Notes: generated by a model from the sequence alone, not told the origin. Numbered from the stretch's first letter, positions 54,736 through 63,763 are shown. The stretch: 64,000 nucleotides of DNA from Melioribacteraceae bacterium (GCA_035362835.1 DAOSDY010000006.1:39138-103137), one strand, 5' to 3'. A program made the numbers and translations.

Positions 54736-55389
54736 TCAGGATTTATTCTTAAGTGCAAAGATTGTAAGGAAAGTCGAAAGCACAAAAGCAAGTTTACAGA
54801 GAAGGCTTTCGACGGCAAATACAAATGACGGAATAAAAATAGCAATAACCATTGCGGGAATAAAAGTAAAAAGGTATCCGAACAGATAAAGCCGGGTGAG
54901 AGATTTATCAGCCGGTTCCGATTCAGCTCCCCACTTCTTATTCAGAATTATCATAGACCCGATTATTGGAAGATAATAGAAAGTTGAATAGAACGGTCCG
55001 AGAGGATAATAGTATGAAGCATAAAGCACAGTACATTTAGTAACGGCAAGCTGATCGATGGCAAAAGGATAATAGATTATAAAAAAGAGAGCCGGTAAAA
55101 AAATCAGTTTATGATAACTCCTCAGTTTACCCGCAAATAACAAAACGGTATATAATCCAAGCGGAGGCAGAAGTGTAATATCCAGAAGGGCGAGATAAAT
55201 GAAAATCTGTTCTTTCAATCCTGCAAAACAGATTAAAAACTCGAATACCTGATAACCGAAGAGCAGTATTAATTGCGCGATTACAAGTTTATTAACAGTA
55301 TTTTTTCTGGCAAATAAAAGAAGATTAACAATGTAAAGTAATTCTATACAAGCGATAAGGAGTGATACTAATCCGTCGATATTTTCCAT
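54736..55389 (-). CDS. Multi-spanning membrane protein of unknown function
   Basis: 217 residues with about seven hydrophobic segments, for example LLIACIELLYIVNLLLFA, LVIAQLILLFGYQVFEFLICFAG and LIFLPALFFIIYYPFA, and a basic end (FALKNKS). The ATG at 55389 is chosen because an upstream ATG (55425) lies in the terminator hairpin of argF. Seven helices with little loop suggest a sensor-like or transporter-like protein, but no motif is recognised. It precedes the hypothetical gene at 54396. Confidence 0.6.
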   Translation of the reverse strand: MENIDGLVSLLIACIELLYIVNLLLFARKNTVNKLVIAQLILLFGYQVFEFLICFAGLKEQIFIYLALLDITLLPPLGLYTVLLFAGKLRSYHKLIFLPALFFIIYYPFAIDQLAVTKCTVLYASYYYPLGPFYSTFYYLPIIGSMIILNKKWGAESEPADKSLTRLYLFGYLFTFIPAMVIAIFIPSFVFAVESLLCKLAFVLSTFLTIFALKNKS

Positions 55390-55401
55390 AATAAAAAATC
55401 C

Positions 55402-55423
55402 GGAGCAGATGATAATCTGCTCC
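55402..55423 (-). terminator. Terminator of the argF end of the glmS-argF run
   Basis: Perfect 9-bp stem GGAGCAGAT-TATC-ATCTGCTCC read on the - strand, followed by GGATTTTTTATT. It lies 23 bases after the argF stop. Confidence 0.9.
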
Positions 55424-55446
55424 ATTTGAAATTATAATTAGGTTTG

Positions 55447-56379
55447 TTACATCGTCAGTGCCATTATGGCTTTTTGAACATGAAGACGGTTTTCGGCTTC
55501 GTCAAAAATAACGGAATTTGGAGAATCGCAGATTTCATCTACAACTTCATCGCCTCTATGAGCCGGCAGGCAATGCATAAAGATATAATCATCCTTTGCG
55601 TTTTTAACAAGCTGCGGATTAACCTGGAAGCCTGCAAATTTCTTTTTCCTTTCTTCTGATTCCTTTTCCTGTCCCATACTTGCCCAGACATCGGTATAAA
55701 TAATATCAGCATTTTTAACCGCTGCTTTGGGATCGTCAAGAATTTCAACAGTGCTTCCCATATATTTTGCATTTTCAAGCGATTCTTTAACTACAAAATC
55801 AACCGGTTTGTATCCGGATGGCGATGCGATAGAAATATTCATACCTACTTTGGAACATCCCTGAAGCAGACTGTGGGCCATATTATTTCCATCGCCTATA
55901 TATGCAAGTTTTAATCCCTGAAGAGTTCTTTTCTTTTCGAGTGCAGTAAAGAGATCGGTCAATACCTGGCTGGGATGATGCAGATCGGTCAATCCGTTAA
56001 TTACAGGGATCGATCCGTATTTTGCTAGATCGATAACATCCTGATGGTCGAAAGTACGAATCATAATTCCATCAAGATACCTGGAGAGAACTTTTGCAGT
56101 ATCGCTAACGCTTTCGCTCTTTTTCAACTGCAGATCATTCTGATTAAAATACAATCCAACCCCGCCCAGTTCATAGATACCTACTTCAAATGAAACTCTT
56201 GTACGTGTTGACGGTTTAGAGAAAATCATTCCCAGTTTTTTACCGTCAAGAACATAATGTTTTTTGCCTGTCAAACGTTCTTCTTTAAGTGTTCTACTCA
56301 AATCAAATATCTGATAGATCTCTTCGAGTGTAAGATGCTGAATTTCAATCAGACTTTTACCTTTCATATTAACAGCCAT
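55447..56379 (-). CDS. argF: Ornithine carbamoyltransferase
   Basis: 310 residues, preceded by AAGGTG 5 bases upstream. Carbamoyl-phosphate motif SKPSTRTRVSFE, the GGVGLYFNQNDLQL segment, GLTDLHHPSQVLTDL and the ornithine-site HCLPAHRGDEV are intact. It converts ornithine and carbamoyl phosphate to citrulline (arginine synthesis, or the reverse in the deiminase pathway). It is the last gene of the glmS to argF run, 42 bases after the SxtJ-like gene. The carbamate kinase in the same run suggests that it may also run catabolically. Confidence 0.93.
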   Translation of the reverse strand: MAVNMKGKSLIEIQHLTLEEIYQIFDLSRTLKEERLTGKKHYVLDGKKLGMIFSKPSTRTRVSFEVGIYELGGVGLYFNQNDLQLKKSESVSDTAKVLSRYLDGIMIRTFDHQDVIDLAKYGSIPVINGLTDLHHPSQVLTDLFTALEKKRTLQGLKLAYIGDGNNMAHSLLQGCSKVGMNISIASPSGYKPVDFVVKESLENAKYMGSTVEILDDPKAAVKNADIIYTDVWASMGQEKESEERKKKFAGFQVNPQLVKNAKDDYIFMHCLPAHRGDEVVDEICDSPNSVIFDEAENRLHVQKAIMALTM

Positions 56380-56421
56380 TTTTCACCTTTATTATTTTAT
56401 ATGTTTTTTGAATTACTTTTT

Positions 56422-56841
56422 TCAATACATCTTTTCGTAATCGATTTCTTTATTCTCCTTCATAATCCAATAAGAACTTTTTGTATCGCCCCACTTCAGA
56501 TCAAGAAATTTTTTGCCGAAAACTTTTGCGATCAAACCAACAGGTATCATCACCAAAATAAAAAGAAGTGTTAAAATCATCCGCGAGACAACCCATCCGA
56601 GAGCAAAGGCAAAGCCCATCCAGAATTTATAAATCGTTTTAAGTCGGTCAGGAGAAATAATACCATTAACAAATAAGATAGATCCTACAACAAGGAAAAA
56701 AATCCTTACTCCTACCGTACCCCAGAATAAAATGGATATGAGTATAAATACAATTCCGATTGTAATCCCGAACTTCCTGAGGGATTTAACGGAAAGATCC
56801 AGACTGTTCAGTTCATGTACAACGTCTTTAATCCAGCTCAT
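56422..56841 (-). CDS. SxtJ-like membrane protein
   Basis: 139 residues from the ATG at 56841, within the carbamoyltransferase end. Two to three hydrophobic segments are seen: FGITIGIVFILISILFWG, VRIFFLVVGSILFVNGII and MILTLLFILVMIPVGLIA. The end is acidic (DLKWGDTKSSYWIMKENK). The pairing of this small membrane protein with a NodU/TobZ-type carbamoyltransferase is a recurring arrangement of the SxtJ family. Overlaps the carbamoyltransferase by 14 bases. A role in membrane placement of that enzyme is inferred. Confidence 0.75.
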   Translation of the reverse strand: MSWIKDVVHELNSLDLSVKSLRKFGITIGIVFILISILFWGTVGVRIFFLVVGSILFVNGIISPDRLKTIYKFWMGFAFALGWVVSRMILTLLFILVMIPVGLIAKVFGKKFLDLKWGDTKSSYWIMKENKEIDYEKMY

Positions 56842-58651
56842 ACTTCTGCTTCCAGTCGATATCGTCGTGAAATTGAGGCTGTTCGTTTTTATAAAGTATA
56901 AAATTTCCAAGCGTAAGGAGATCCATTTCAGTCCGCATAAAGCACTTATAGGCATCGAGCGGGGATTCAACAATCGGCTCGCCGCGCACATTAAAAGAAG
57001 TATTTACAATTACAGGGCATCCGGTCTTTTCGTAGAAGCGTTCTATTAGTCTATGATAAACCGGATTATCATCCTTATGAACAGTTTGAATCCTTGCAGA
57101 ATAATCGACGTGGGTAACCGCCGGTATTTCTGATCTTGCAACATTTAATTTATCGATACCCCAGAGATTTTTTTCCTCATCAGTCATAATCCGTTGTTTC
57201 TCCTTTTTAACATCTGCAACGAGGAGCATATAAGGGCTTTCAGTATCGAGTTCAAACCATTCGTTCACTTTTTCAGCCAGGACAGAAGGCGCGAACGGAC
57301 GGAAACTTTCCCTGTATTTTATTTTCAGGTTCATCTTTTTCTGCATCTCCGGTGAGCGCGCATCTCCGATAATCGATCTCGCGCCCAGAGCTCTGGGTCC
57401 AAATTCCATTTTACCCTGAAACCATCCGATAACTTTCTCCTCAATAATCGCATCGGATATTTTTTCAATCAAGTCATCAGATGATACTTTATGATAAGGA
57501 AGTTTGAATTTCTTCAGAAATTTTTCGATCGTATCATCAGAATAAACTGTACCGAGGTAGGAACCTTTCTGAAGGTCTCTTCCCTTTTTGACAGGAGGAG
57601 GATTGTTGTTAAAACGATGGTGAGCAATAAGTGCAGCACCAATAGCACCGCCAGCATCACCCGCAGCGGGCTGGATCCAGATATTTTCAAAAATTCTTTC
57701 GCGTAATAATTTACCGTTACCAACACAATTCAGAGCAACGCCTCCGGCAAGACATAGATTGTTCTCACCGGTAACTTTTTTAACATTCCCAGCCATTCGA
57801 ATCATAATCTCTTCTGTTACATCCTGAACGGATCTGGCCAGGTTCATTTCTCTCTGAGTAAGATTTGATTCTGCTTTTCTGGGAGGCCCGTCGAAAAGCC
57901 GGTCGAACTTTTCATTTGTCATAGTAAGACCGGTATTATAGTTAAAATAGTCCATATTCATTTTAAACGAACCGTCATCTTTAAGGTCAACCAGATGATC
58001 GAAGATTTTTTTCACATACACGGGTTCACCGTAGGGCGCAAGGCCCATTACTTTATATTCGCCTGAATTGACTTTAAAACCCGTGAAATAAGTAAAAGCG
58101 GAATAGAGTAACCCTAACGAATGGGGCCAGTGAAGTTCCGACAGAATTTCGAGCCGGTTTCCCTTTCCGACACCCCAGGAGGATGTAGCCCATTCACCCA
58201 CTCCGTCGATTGTAAGAAACGCAGCCCTATCAAACGGCGACGGATAGAATGCGGAGGCGGCATGAGATTCGTGATGTTCCGGGAAAAGTATTTTACCTTT
58301 AAAATTCAATTGTTTGGAGATCAGGTCGGGGATCCAGAGTTTTTCCCTCAGCCAGAGTGGCATTGCCATAATAAAGGATTTCAATCCTCTGCCAGGGTAT
58401 TGAAGATAAGTTTCGAGAATCCGGTTGAATTTTACGATCGGTTTATCGTAGAAAGCAACAGCAGATAACTGATCAACGGAGATTCCGGCAAAATCAAGAC
58501 AGAAATTCACAGCATTCGACGGGAAATTGGAATCATGTTTTATCCTAGTGAATCTTTCTTCCTGAGCAGCAGCAATGATCTCTCCGTTTTCAAGAAGAGC
58601 AGCTGCTGAATCATGGTAGTATGCCGAAATTCCGAGGATGTATTCTTTCAT
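56828..58651 (-). CDS. O-carbamoyltransferase of the NodU/CmcH/TobZ family
   Basis: 607 residues. N-terminal Kae1-like ASKHA domain: GISAYYHDSAAALLENGEI, PEHHESHAASAFYPSPFDRAAFLTIDGVG and LAGGVALNCVGNGKLL. The C-terminal YrdC-like carbamoyl-forming domain follows, with GWFQGKMEFGPRALGARSI, FRPFAPSVL and a C-terminal PVIVNTSFNVRGEPIVESP. It would transfer a carbamoyl group from carbamoyl phosphate, through carbamoyl-adenylate, to a hydroxyl of a sugar or other small molecule. Fifteen bases separate its start from the carbamate kinase stop. Acceptor unknown. Confidence 0.9.
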   Translation of the reverse strand: MKEYILGISAYYHDSAAALLENGEIIAAAQEERFTRIKHDSNFPSNAVNFCLDFAGISVDQLSAVAFYDKPIVKFNRILETYLQYPGRGLKSFIMAMPLWLREKLWIPDLISKQLNFKGKILFPEHHESHAASAFYPSPFDRAAFLTIDGVGEWATSSWGVGKGNRLEILSELHWPHSLGLLYSAFTYFTGFKVNSGEYKVMGLAPYGEPVYVKKIFDHLVDLKDDGSFKMNMDYFNYNTGLTMTNEKFDRLFDGPPRKAESNLTQREMNLARSVQDVTEEIMIRMAGNVKKVTGENNLCLAGGVALNCVGNGKLLRERIFENIWIQPAAGDAGGAIGAALIAHHRFNNNPPPVKKGRDLQKGSYLGTVYSDDTIEKFLKKFKLPYHKVSSDDLIEKISDAIIEEKVIGWFQGKMEFGPRALGARSIIGDARSPEMQKKMNLKIKYRESFRPFAPSVLAEKVNEWFELDTESPYMLLVADVKKEKQRIMTDEEKNLWGIDKLNVARSEIPAVTHVDYSARIQTVHKDDNPVYHRLIERFYEKTGCPVIVNTSFNVRGEPIVESPLDAYKCFMRTEMDLLTLGNFILYKNEQPQFHDDIDWKQKYELD

Positions 58652-58666
58652 AACCCTAGTTAAAAA

Positions 58667-59614
58667 TTAATTAATAGTAATTCTGGTACCGCAGTTTTCT
58701 TTTTCTATCTCCTCTTCACTTGTAATAATCGCTTCTTTACCGCCGTTTCTAACAAAATCGATTGCAGCCAGAATTTTCGGACCCATACTTCCATCCGGGA
58801 ATTCCCCCTGCTTTAAATATTTTTCGGCTTCATCTGCAGTAATATGATCAAGGGCTTTCTGATTCGGTTTATTAAAATTGATGAAAACCTTTGGAACATC
58901 TGTAATAATGTAGAACCGGTCGGCATTTATCAACCGTGCCAGAAGTGCCGAAGCAAGATCCTTATCAATTACGGCTTCTATTGCTTCAAGGTATTTTGTA
59001 TCCTGATGAAAGTAGACCGGGATTCCTCCACCGCCGGCAGCTATTACTATATGCCCTTTATCTACCAGGTCTCTTACAACCTGATAATTCATAACATCAA
59101 CAGGTTTAGGCGAAGCGACCACCTTACGCCATCCTCTTTTTCTGGGATCTTCTTTAAAAATCCAGTTATTCGCTTTGGCAAGAAGGTCCGCTTCTTCTTT
59201 AAGGTAATAGGGTCCGATCGGTTTTGTAGGATTATTAAAAGCGGGATCGTTAATATCGACAAGTACTTCGGTAATAAGAGCGACTACATTTTTCCTCAGC
59301 TCGGTCTTATTAAGAGCATTTCTCAACTGCCTGTCGATCATATAGCCGATTCCACCCTGGGAATCGGCTACGCAAATGTCGAGCGGCATTTTAGGAATTT
59401 TAAATTGATTATAGCCGGCTTCATTCCTTAAGAGAATATTTCCAACCTGAGGACCGTTGCCATGAGTAATTACAAGTTCATAATCATTTCTAATCAGTTC
59501 GATTATCTTTTCACAAGTATCGAGCGTGTGTTTTTCCTGCTGTTCAATGGTTCCTATTTCATTGCCTCTAAGAAGAGCATTACCGCCGAAGGCAACGACA
59601 GCAACTTTTTTCAT
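58667..59614 (-). CDS. arcC: Carbamate kinase
   Basis: 315 residues of the amino-acid kinase fold. Phosphate/carbamate motifs are VAFGGNALLRGNEIGT, VITHGNGPQVGNILLRNEAGY, GGIGYMIDRQLRNAL, IAAGGGGIPVYF and EAVIDKDLASALLARLI, with FPDGSMGPKILAAI near the end. It interconverts ATP, ammonia and bicarbonate with carbamoyl phosphate. The enzyme lies between a cPGS-like GTPase gene (4-base overlap) and the carbamoyltransferase, so it probably supplies carbamoyl phosphate to it or drains citrulline-derived carbamoyl phosphate to ATP. Confidence 0.93.
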   Translation of the reverse strand: MKKVAVVAFGGNALLRGNEIGTIEQQEKHTLDTCEKIIELIRNDYELVITHGNGPQVGNILLRNEAGYNQFKIPKMPLDICVADSQGGIGYMIDRQLRNALNKTELRKNVVALITEVLVDINDPAFNNPTKPIGPYYLKEEADLLAKANNWIFKEDPRKRGWRKVVASPKPVDVMNYQVVRDLVDKGHIVIAAGGGGIPVYFHQDTKYLEAIEAVIDKDLASALLARLINADRFYIITDVPKVFINFNKPNQKALDHITADEAEKYLKQGEFPDGSMGPKILAAIDFVRNGGKEAIITSEEEIEKENCGTRITIN

Positions 59615-60930
59615 AAAAGACCTTTTGATTTCAATACTGATGCCAACGTGTTCGTACCGAGTTCATGAAGCTCGTACATTACTCTGGTTGACGGTTTATT
59701 AATTTTAAGTATCCTGCTGAGATCAATCGGAGTACCGATAACAACAGAATCGCAATCGGTTCTGTTTATAGTTTCTTCAAGGTCTTTTATCTGCTGATCG
59801 CCATAGCCCATTGCCGGCAACAGAACGCCAATATTCGGATACTTCTGATAAGTTTCTGTAATAGATTTTACTGTGAATGGACGCGGATCAACTATTTCCT
59901 TGGCACCGAGTTTTTGCGAAATAACAGTACCGGCTCCGTATTTCATTTCTCCGTGAGTAAGAGTTGGACCGTCCTCAACAACAAGAACGCGTTTGCCGGA
60001 GATCAATTCCGGTTTATCGACAGTAATAGGAGAAGCTGCGTCGATAACCACAGCGCCGGGATTAACCGCCTGAATATTTTTCTTTACTTCTTCAATACCT
60101 TCCGGACCTGCGGAATCTATTTTATTAATAATAACCGCGTCGGCAAGCCGCAATGATGTGTTACCCGGATAGTATCTCATTTCATGGCCAGGTCTGTGCG
60201 GATCGACAACAGTGAATGTAAGATCGGACTGATAGAAGGACATATCATTATTTCCGCCGTCCCATAAAATAATATCGGCTTCCTTTTCAGCTTCCCTAAG
60301 TATAGCTTCATAATCAACACCTGCATAAATAACGCCGCCTCTTGCGACATGCGGTTCATATTCTTCTCTTTCTTCAATTGTGCATTCATATTTATCGAGA
60401 TCGGAGAACTGAGCATAACGCTGTACCTTTTGTTTAACAAGGTCGCCGTATGGCATCGGATGCCTGATTGCTACAACTTTTTTTCCTGCATTTTGAAGAA
60501 GCTCAACAATTTTTCTCGAAGTCTGGGATTTACCGCTTCCGGTCCGGACAGCCAGGACAGAGACAACCGGTTTTGTACTTTTAATCATTGTTTCAGAAGC
60601 ACCCATCAAACGGAAAGAAACACCCGCTGCGTTTACAATAGAAGCTTTAGTCATAACATATTCAAACTGGACATCGGAATAGGAGAAGACAACTTCATTT
60701 ACTTTCAGTTTATGAATAAGATCGACGAGTTCAGATTCCTCATAGATCTTAATTCCATCAGGGTAAAGTTTTCCGGCTAATTCCGGGGGATAAATTCTAC
60801 CATCGATATTAGGAATTTGAGTAGCTGTAAAAGCAACAACATTGTAATTCTCATTATTTCTAAAGAATACATTGAAGTTATGGAAATCACGCCCAGCTGC
60901 ACCCATGATAAGGACGTTTGTACGAATCAT
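59611..60930 (-). CDS. Predicted GTPase related to cyclic 2,3-diphosphoglycerate synthetase (COG2403-like)
   Basis: 439 residues. N-terminal Rossmann-like domain (IRTNVLIMGAAGRDFHNFNVFF...GRIYPPELAGKLYPDG), then a P-loop AVRTGSGKSQTSRKIVELL at about residue 127, VAIRHPMPYGDL, DIILWDGGNNDMSFY, the INKIDSA segment and a C-terminal DSVVIGTPIDLSRILKINKPS. The order matches cPGS-like proteins known from methanogens and bacterial anaerobes. Bacterial members have no assigned reaction. It overlaps arcC by 4 bases and follows glmS by 18, so a role in carbamoyl-phosphate use is possible. Confidence 0.8.
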   Translation of the reverse strand: MIRTNVLIMGAAGRDFHNFNVFFRNNENYNVVAFTATQIPNIDGRIYPPELAGKLYPDGIKIYEESELVDLIHKLKVNEVVFSYSDVQFEYVMTKASIVNAAGVSFRLMGASETMIKSTKPVVSVLAVRTGSGKSQTSRKIVELLQNAGKKVVAIRHPMPYGDLVKQKVQRYAQFSDLDKYECTIEEREEYEPHVARGGVIYAGVDYEAILREAEKEADIILWDGGNNDMSFYQSDLTFTVVDPHRPGHEMRYYPGNTSLRLADAVIINKIDSAGPEGIEEVKKNIQAVNPGAVVIDAASPITVDKPELISGKRVLVVEDGPTLTHGEMKYGAGTVISQKLGAKEIVDPRPFTVKSITETYQKYPNIGVLLPAMGYGDQQIKDLEETINRTDCDSVVIGTPIDLSRILKINKPSTRVMYELHELGTNTLASVLKSKGLL

Positions 60931-60948
60931 AAATCACCTCTAATTAGT

Positions 60949-62781
60949 TTATTCAACAGTTACACTCTTCGCCAGATTGCGCGGCTGATCAACATTCAAT
61001 CCCTTTTTTACAGCTATATGGTAAGCCAGAAGCTGAAGCGGGATTACACTCAAAATCGGTTGAAGCATATTGATTGTTTTAGGGACTTTAATAACATGGT
61101 CTACAATCTTTTCAATTTCGTTATCATCTTCGTTAACAATTGCAAGTATTCTACCTTTGCGTGCTTTAACCTCCTCAATATTGCTTACGACTTTTTCATA
61201 GACCGAATCTTTAGTAGCAATAAAAACGACCGGCATATTCTCATCAATTAATGCGATCGGACCGTGCTTCATTTCGGCTGCCGGGTAACCTTCGGCATGT
61301 ATATAAGAAATCTCTTTCAGTTTTAAGGCCCCTTCAAGAGCGACAGGGAAATGGTATCCTCTTCCTAAATAAAGAAAATTTTTAGAACTGACATAACGTT
61401 CCGCGATCTTCTCAATCAGTTCGTTCTGCTTAAGGATGTTTTCAACTTTTTTATTAAGCTCCTGCATTTCGCGGATAATTTCCTGCCCTTCGGGCTGATT
61501 AAGGTTTTTCCTCCGCGCTATCAGCAGTGTTATTAAAGAAAGTACAATAAGCTGGGATGTAAATGCTTTTGTTGATGCAACACCAATTTCAGGTCCGGCG
61601 TGAATATATACCCCTGCTTCGCTCTCTCTTGCTATAGAACTTCCGACTACATTGCATACACCAAGGCAGAGTGCTCCTTTCTTTTTAGCTTCTTTCAAAG
61701 CAGCCAGTGTATCGGCGGTTTCGCCGCTTTGAGAAATAAAAATTACAGTATCCTTCGAAGTAATAATCGGATGACGGTACCTGAACTCGGAAGCATATTC
61801 AACTTCGACAGGGATGCCGGTATATTGTTCAAGCATATACTCGCCAACAAGTGCCGCATGCCAGGATGTACCGCATGCTGAGATGATTATCCGATCCGAA
61901 CCGGCAATTCTCTCTTCGAAACCCTGCAATCCTCCGAGTTTGGAAATTCCCTCTTTCAGAACCAGACGACCGCGCATCGAATTGTAAAGAGATTCAGGCT
62001 GTTCCATAATCTCCTTAAGCATGTAATGCGGATAGCCGCCTTTGGTTAATTCGTCTATACTTACATCTACTTCATAGATCTCTTTTATAATATTCTTATC
62101 GCTGATCGTTTTGGCCTGGAAATGATCTTTAAATACTTCAGCAATTTCCCCATCCTCCAGGTAGACTACCTGACTTGTATGAGCAATAAGGGCATTGACA
62201 TCAGAAGCAATGAAATTTTCGTTCTTACCGATTCCGATAACAAGGGGTGAACCTTTTTTTGCGACTACAATTTTTTCCGGTTCGTTTTTATATATAACTG
62301 CTATACCATAAGTCCCTTCTACTTCATTCAAAGCATATCTGACCGCCTGAAAGAGGTCTTTTTTAATTTTCATATAATGGTCAATCAGATGGGCTAATAC
62401 TTCTGTATCGGTTTCGCTGACAAATTTATATCCTTCTTCAATCAATCCGTTTTTGAGCGAGACATAGTTTTCAATAATACCGTTATGAATAAGAAAGATT
62501 GTCCGGTCTTCATTCATATGGGGATGGGCATTAATTGTACTTGGTTCGCCGTGCGTAGCCCAGCGGGTATGCCCTATTCCGAGGTTGGACTGGAGATTTT
62601 CGGAATGGACAAGTTTTTCGAGTTCAGCAACTTTGCCTTTTGTCTTAACCGCTTTGCATTGAGTAGTATTTATAATTCCGATTCCGGCGGAATCGTACCC
62701 TCTGTATTCGAGTCTTTTCAATCCTTCAATCAGAACCGGAACACAGTTTTTTTCACCTATATAACCAACTATGCCGCACAT
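60949..62781 (-). CDS. glmS: Glutamine-fructose-6-phosphate aminotransferase (isomerizing)
   Basis: 610 residues. N-terminal class-II amidotransferase with Cys2 (MCGIVGYIG), RLEYRGYDSAGIG, GHTRWATHGEP and HNGIIENY. Two SIS domains follow with CGTSWHAALVGEYMLE, FISQSGETADTLAALKEAK and GRGYHFPVALEGALKLKEISYIHAEGY. The end NVDQPRNLAKSVTVE is standard. It makes glucosamine-6-phosphate for cell-wall and surface-sugar synthesis. It is the first gene of the run that ends with argF. No glmS ribozyme is expected in this lineage, and none was seen. Confidence 0.97.
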   Translation of the reverse strand: MCGIVGYIGEKNCVPVLIEGLKRLEYRGYDSAGIGIINTTQCKAVKTKGKVAELEKLVHSENLQSNLGIGHTRWATHGEPSTINAHPHMNEDRTIFLIHNGIIENYVSLKNGLIEEGYKFVSETDTEVLAHLIDHYMKIKKDLFQAVRYALNEVEGTYGIAVIYKNEPEKIVVAKKGSPLVIGIGKNENFIASDVNALIAHTSQVVYLEDGEIAEVFKDHFQAKTISDKNIIKEIYEVDVSIDELTKGGYPHYMLKEIMEQPESLYNSMRGRLVLKEGISKLGGLQGFEERIAGSDRIIISACGTSWHAALVGEYMLEQYTGIPVEVEYASEFRYRHPIITSKDTVIFISQSGETADTLAALKEAKKKGALCLGVCNVVGSSIARESEAGVYIHAGPEIGVASTKAFTSQLIVLSLITLLIARRKNLNQPEGQEIIREMQELNKKVENILKQNELIEKIAERYVSSKNFLYLGRGYHFPVALEGALKLKEISYIHAEGYPAAEMKHGPIALIDENMPVVFIATKDSVYEKVVSNIEEVKARKGRILAIVNEDDNEIEKIVDHVIKVPKTINMLQPILSVIPLQLLAYHIAVKKGLNVDQPRNLAKSVTVE

Positions 62782-63165
62782 AGTTACTCCTATATGTTGA
62801 TATAAAAAATAAATAAGAAGAGTGAAAATAAAAAATTAGTGATCCGGACAAGGACGTAAAAGAAGTAGATTTGGCTCGATATTTAAACCCAGTATTTTGA
62901 TATGGTTTCGATAAATCATATTGAATTTTAAATAAAACTTGCGGGTCAAATTTGCAAAAAAATGGATGGATTTGCAACTGATTAGGTGCTTTTTTCGGAT
63001 CAATCGGGGTAAACAGATCTCCACGGTAAAATGGTTTTGAAATATTAGAAGATATATTCAATTGAATAGAGTTTGTATTTCGATACAGCCAACAATTCCC
63101 AATATGACTGATTTTGTTTAATACCCTCATTAATCATATATTTGTAGCAGATTTTTAGATTTAAT
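62782..63165. other. Gene-poor gap before the tRNA-Arg fragment
   Basis: 384 bases with no supported gene. A - strand open frame (62753-63130) overlaps the glmS start and lacks recognisable features, so it is not called. The region is AT-rich without clear hairpins. Confidence 0.6.
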
Positions 63166-63205
63166 GCACCTGTAGCTCAATTGGATAGAGCATCTGACTA
63201 CGGAT
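63166..63205 (+). pseudogene. 5' part of a tRNA-Arg (anticodon ACG) gene, truncated
   Basis: Acceptor 5' strand GCACCTG, D arm GCTC...GAGC, anticodon 5' strand TCTGA and loop CTACGGA with anticodon ACG are present. After position 63205 the expected TCAGA 3' strand reads TTACA and no variable arm, T arm or acceptor 3' strand follows. The gene is cut in the anticodon arm, typical of a recombination site for a tyrosine recombinase. Confidence 0.8.
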
Positions 63206-63506
63206 TACATTCTTTCCTTTCAATTCACTCTAAAAACAAATCTTTTTTTAAAATTAAGACACTATTAAGACACTTTTTGCACGACTTTGTAATGAGATTG
63301 TAATTTAACGGCGAAATTTTTGCTCGATTATAAAATTGTGACAACGTATTTTGTTGGCAAAATTTTTAATGAATTTAGCTGCAAAAATTGTGACGGAAAA
63401 ACTGAATTAATAGCTTACATCAAGAAGGAATAAATATCATTCAAGATCGATTAGAAGAAAATTTCAGTATACTTTTGAGTTTTACATTCAAACATTATTG
63501 TGAATA
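63206..63506. other. AT-rich junction segment with short direct repeats
   Basis: 301 bases without a gene. It contains ATTAAGACACT twice in direct tandem (63253-63274) and AAAATTGTGAC twice (63332-63342 and 63384-63394). Such paired short repeats can be arm-type integrase sites. Nothing else is seen. Confidence 0.5.
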
Positions 63507-63731
63507 ATGATTATTAAAGTAAAAAAGCCGAAATCAAAACCACGAAAAACTTGTCCGAAGTGCGGAGGTAAATCGATTGCTAAAATAATATGGGGATTAG
63601 TCATGTTGGATCCCAAAAAAGAAAATGAAAATGATGTTGATAATATTCACTATGGCGGTTGTTGTATACCAATAGATGAAAATGGCAACGCTCCCAAATA
63701 CCACTGCAATGATTGCGAATACGAATGGTAA
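63507..63731 (+). CDS. Small zinc-ribbon protein
   Basis: 74 residues. A basic start (KVKKPKSKPRK) is followed by CPKCGGKSIA and ends in YHCNDCEYEW, giving two Cys pairs of a zinc ribbon, with a further GGCC and conserved-looking GLVMLDPKKENE between. Similar small proteins of unknown role occur in Bacteroidota. It is a single gene between the truncated tRNA-Arg and a terminator. Unrelated to LysW, since it lacks the acidic EDWGE end. Confidence 0.7.
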   Translation: MIIKVKKPKSKPRKTCPKCGGKSIAKIIWGLVMLDPKKENENDVDNIHYGGCCIPIDENGNAPKYHCNDCEYEW

Positions 63732-63737
63732 ATAAAT

Positions 63738-63763
63738 AAACCGCCGGAGTTATCCGGCGGTTT
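63738..63763 (+). terminator. Terminator of the zinc-ribbon gene
   Basis: CCGCCGGA-GTTA-TCCGGCGG (63741-63760), flanked by AAA and followed by TTTTGTTTT. A canonical rho-independent terminator. Confidence 0.9.

Noticed and set aside
58844..59431. 195-codon + strand frame
   Set aside because: Antisense to carbamate kinase, whose catalytic motifs are intact.
62753..63130. 125-codon open frame on - upstream of glmS
   Set aside because: It overlaps the glmS start by 29 bases on the same strand, lacks a plausible ribosome site, and shows no family feature.
63166..63506. Group I intron in tRNA-Arg
   Set aside because: The sequence after the break lacks group I core elements, and no 3' tRNA half is found in the rest of the window.
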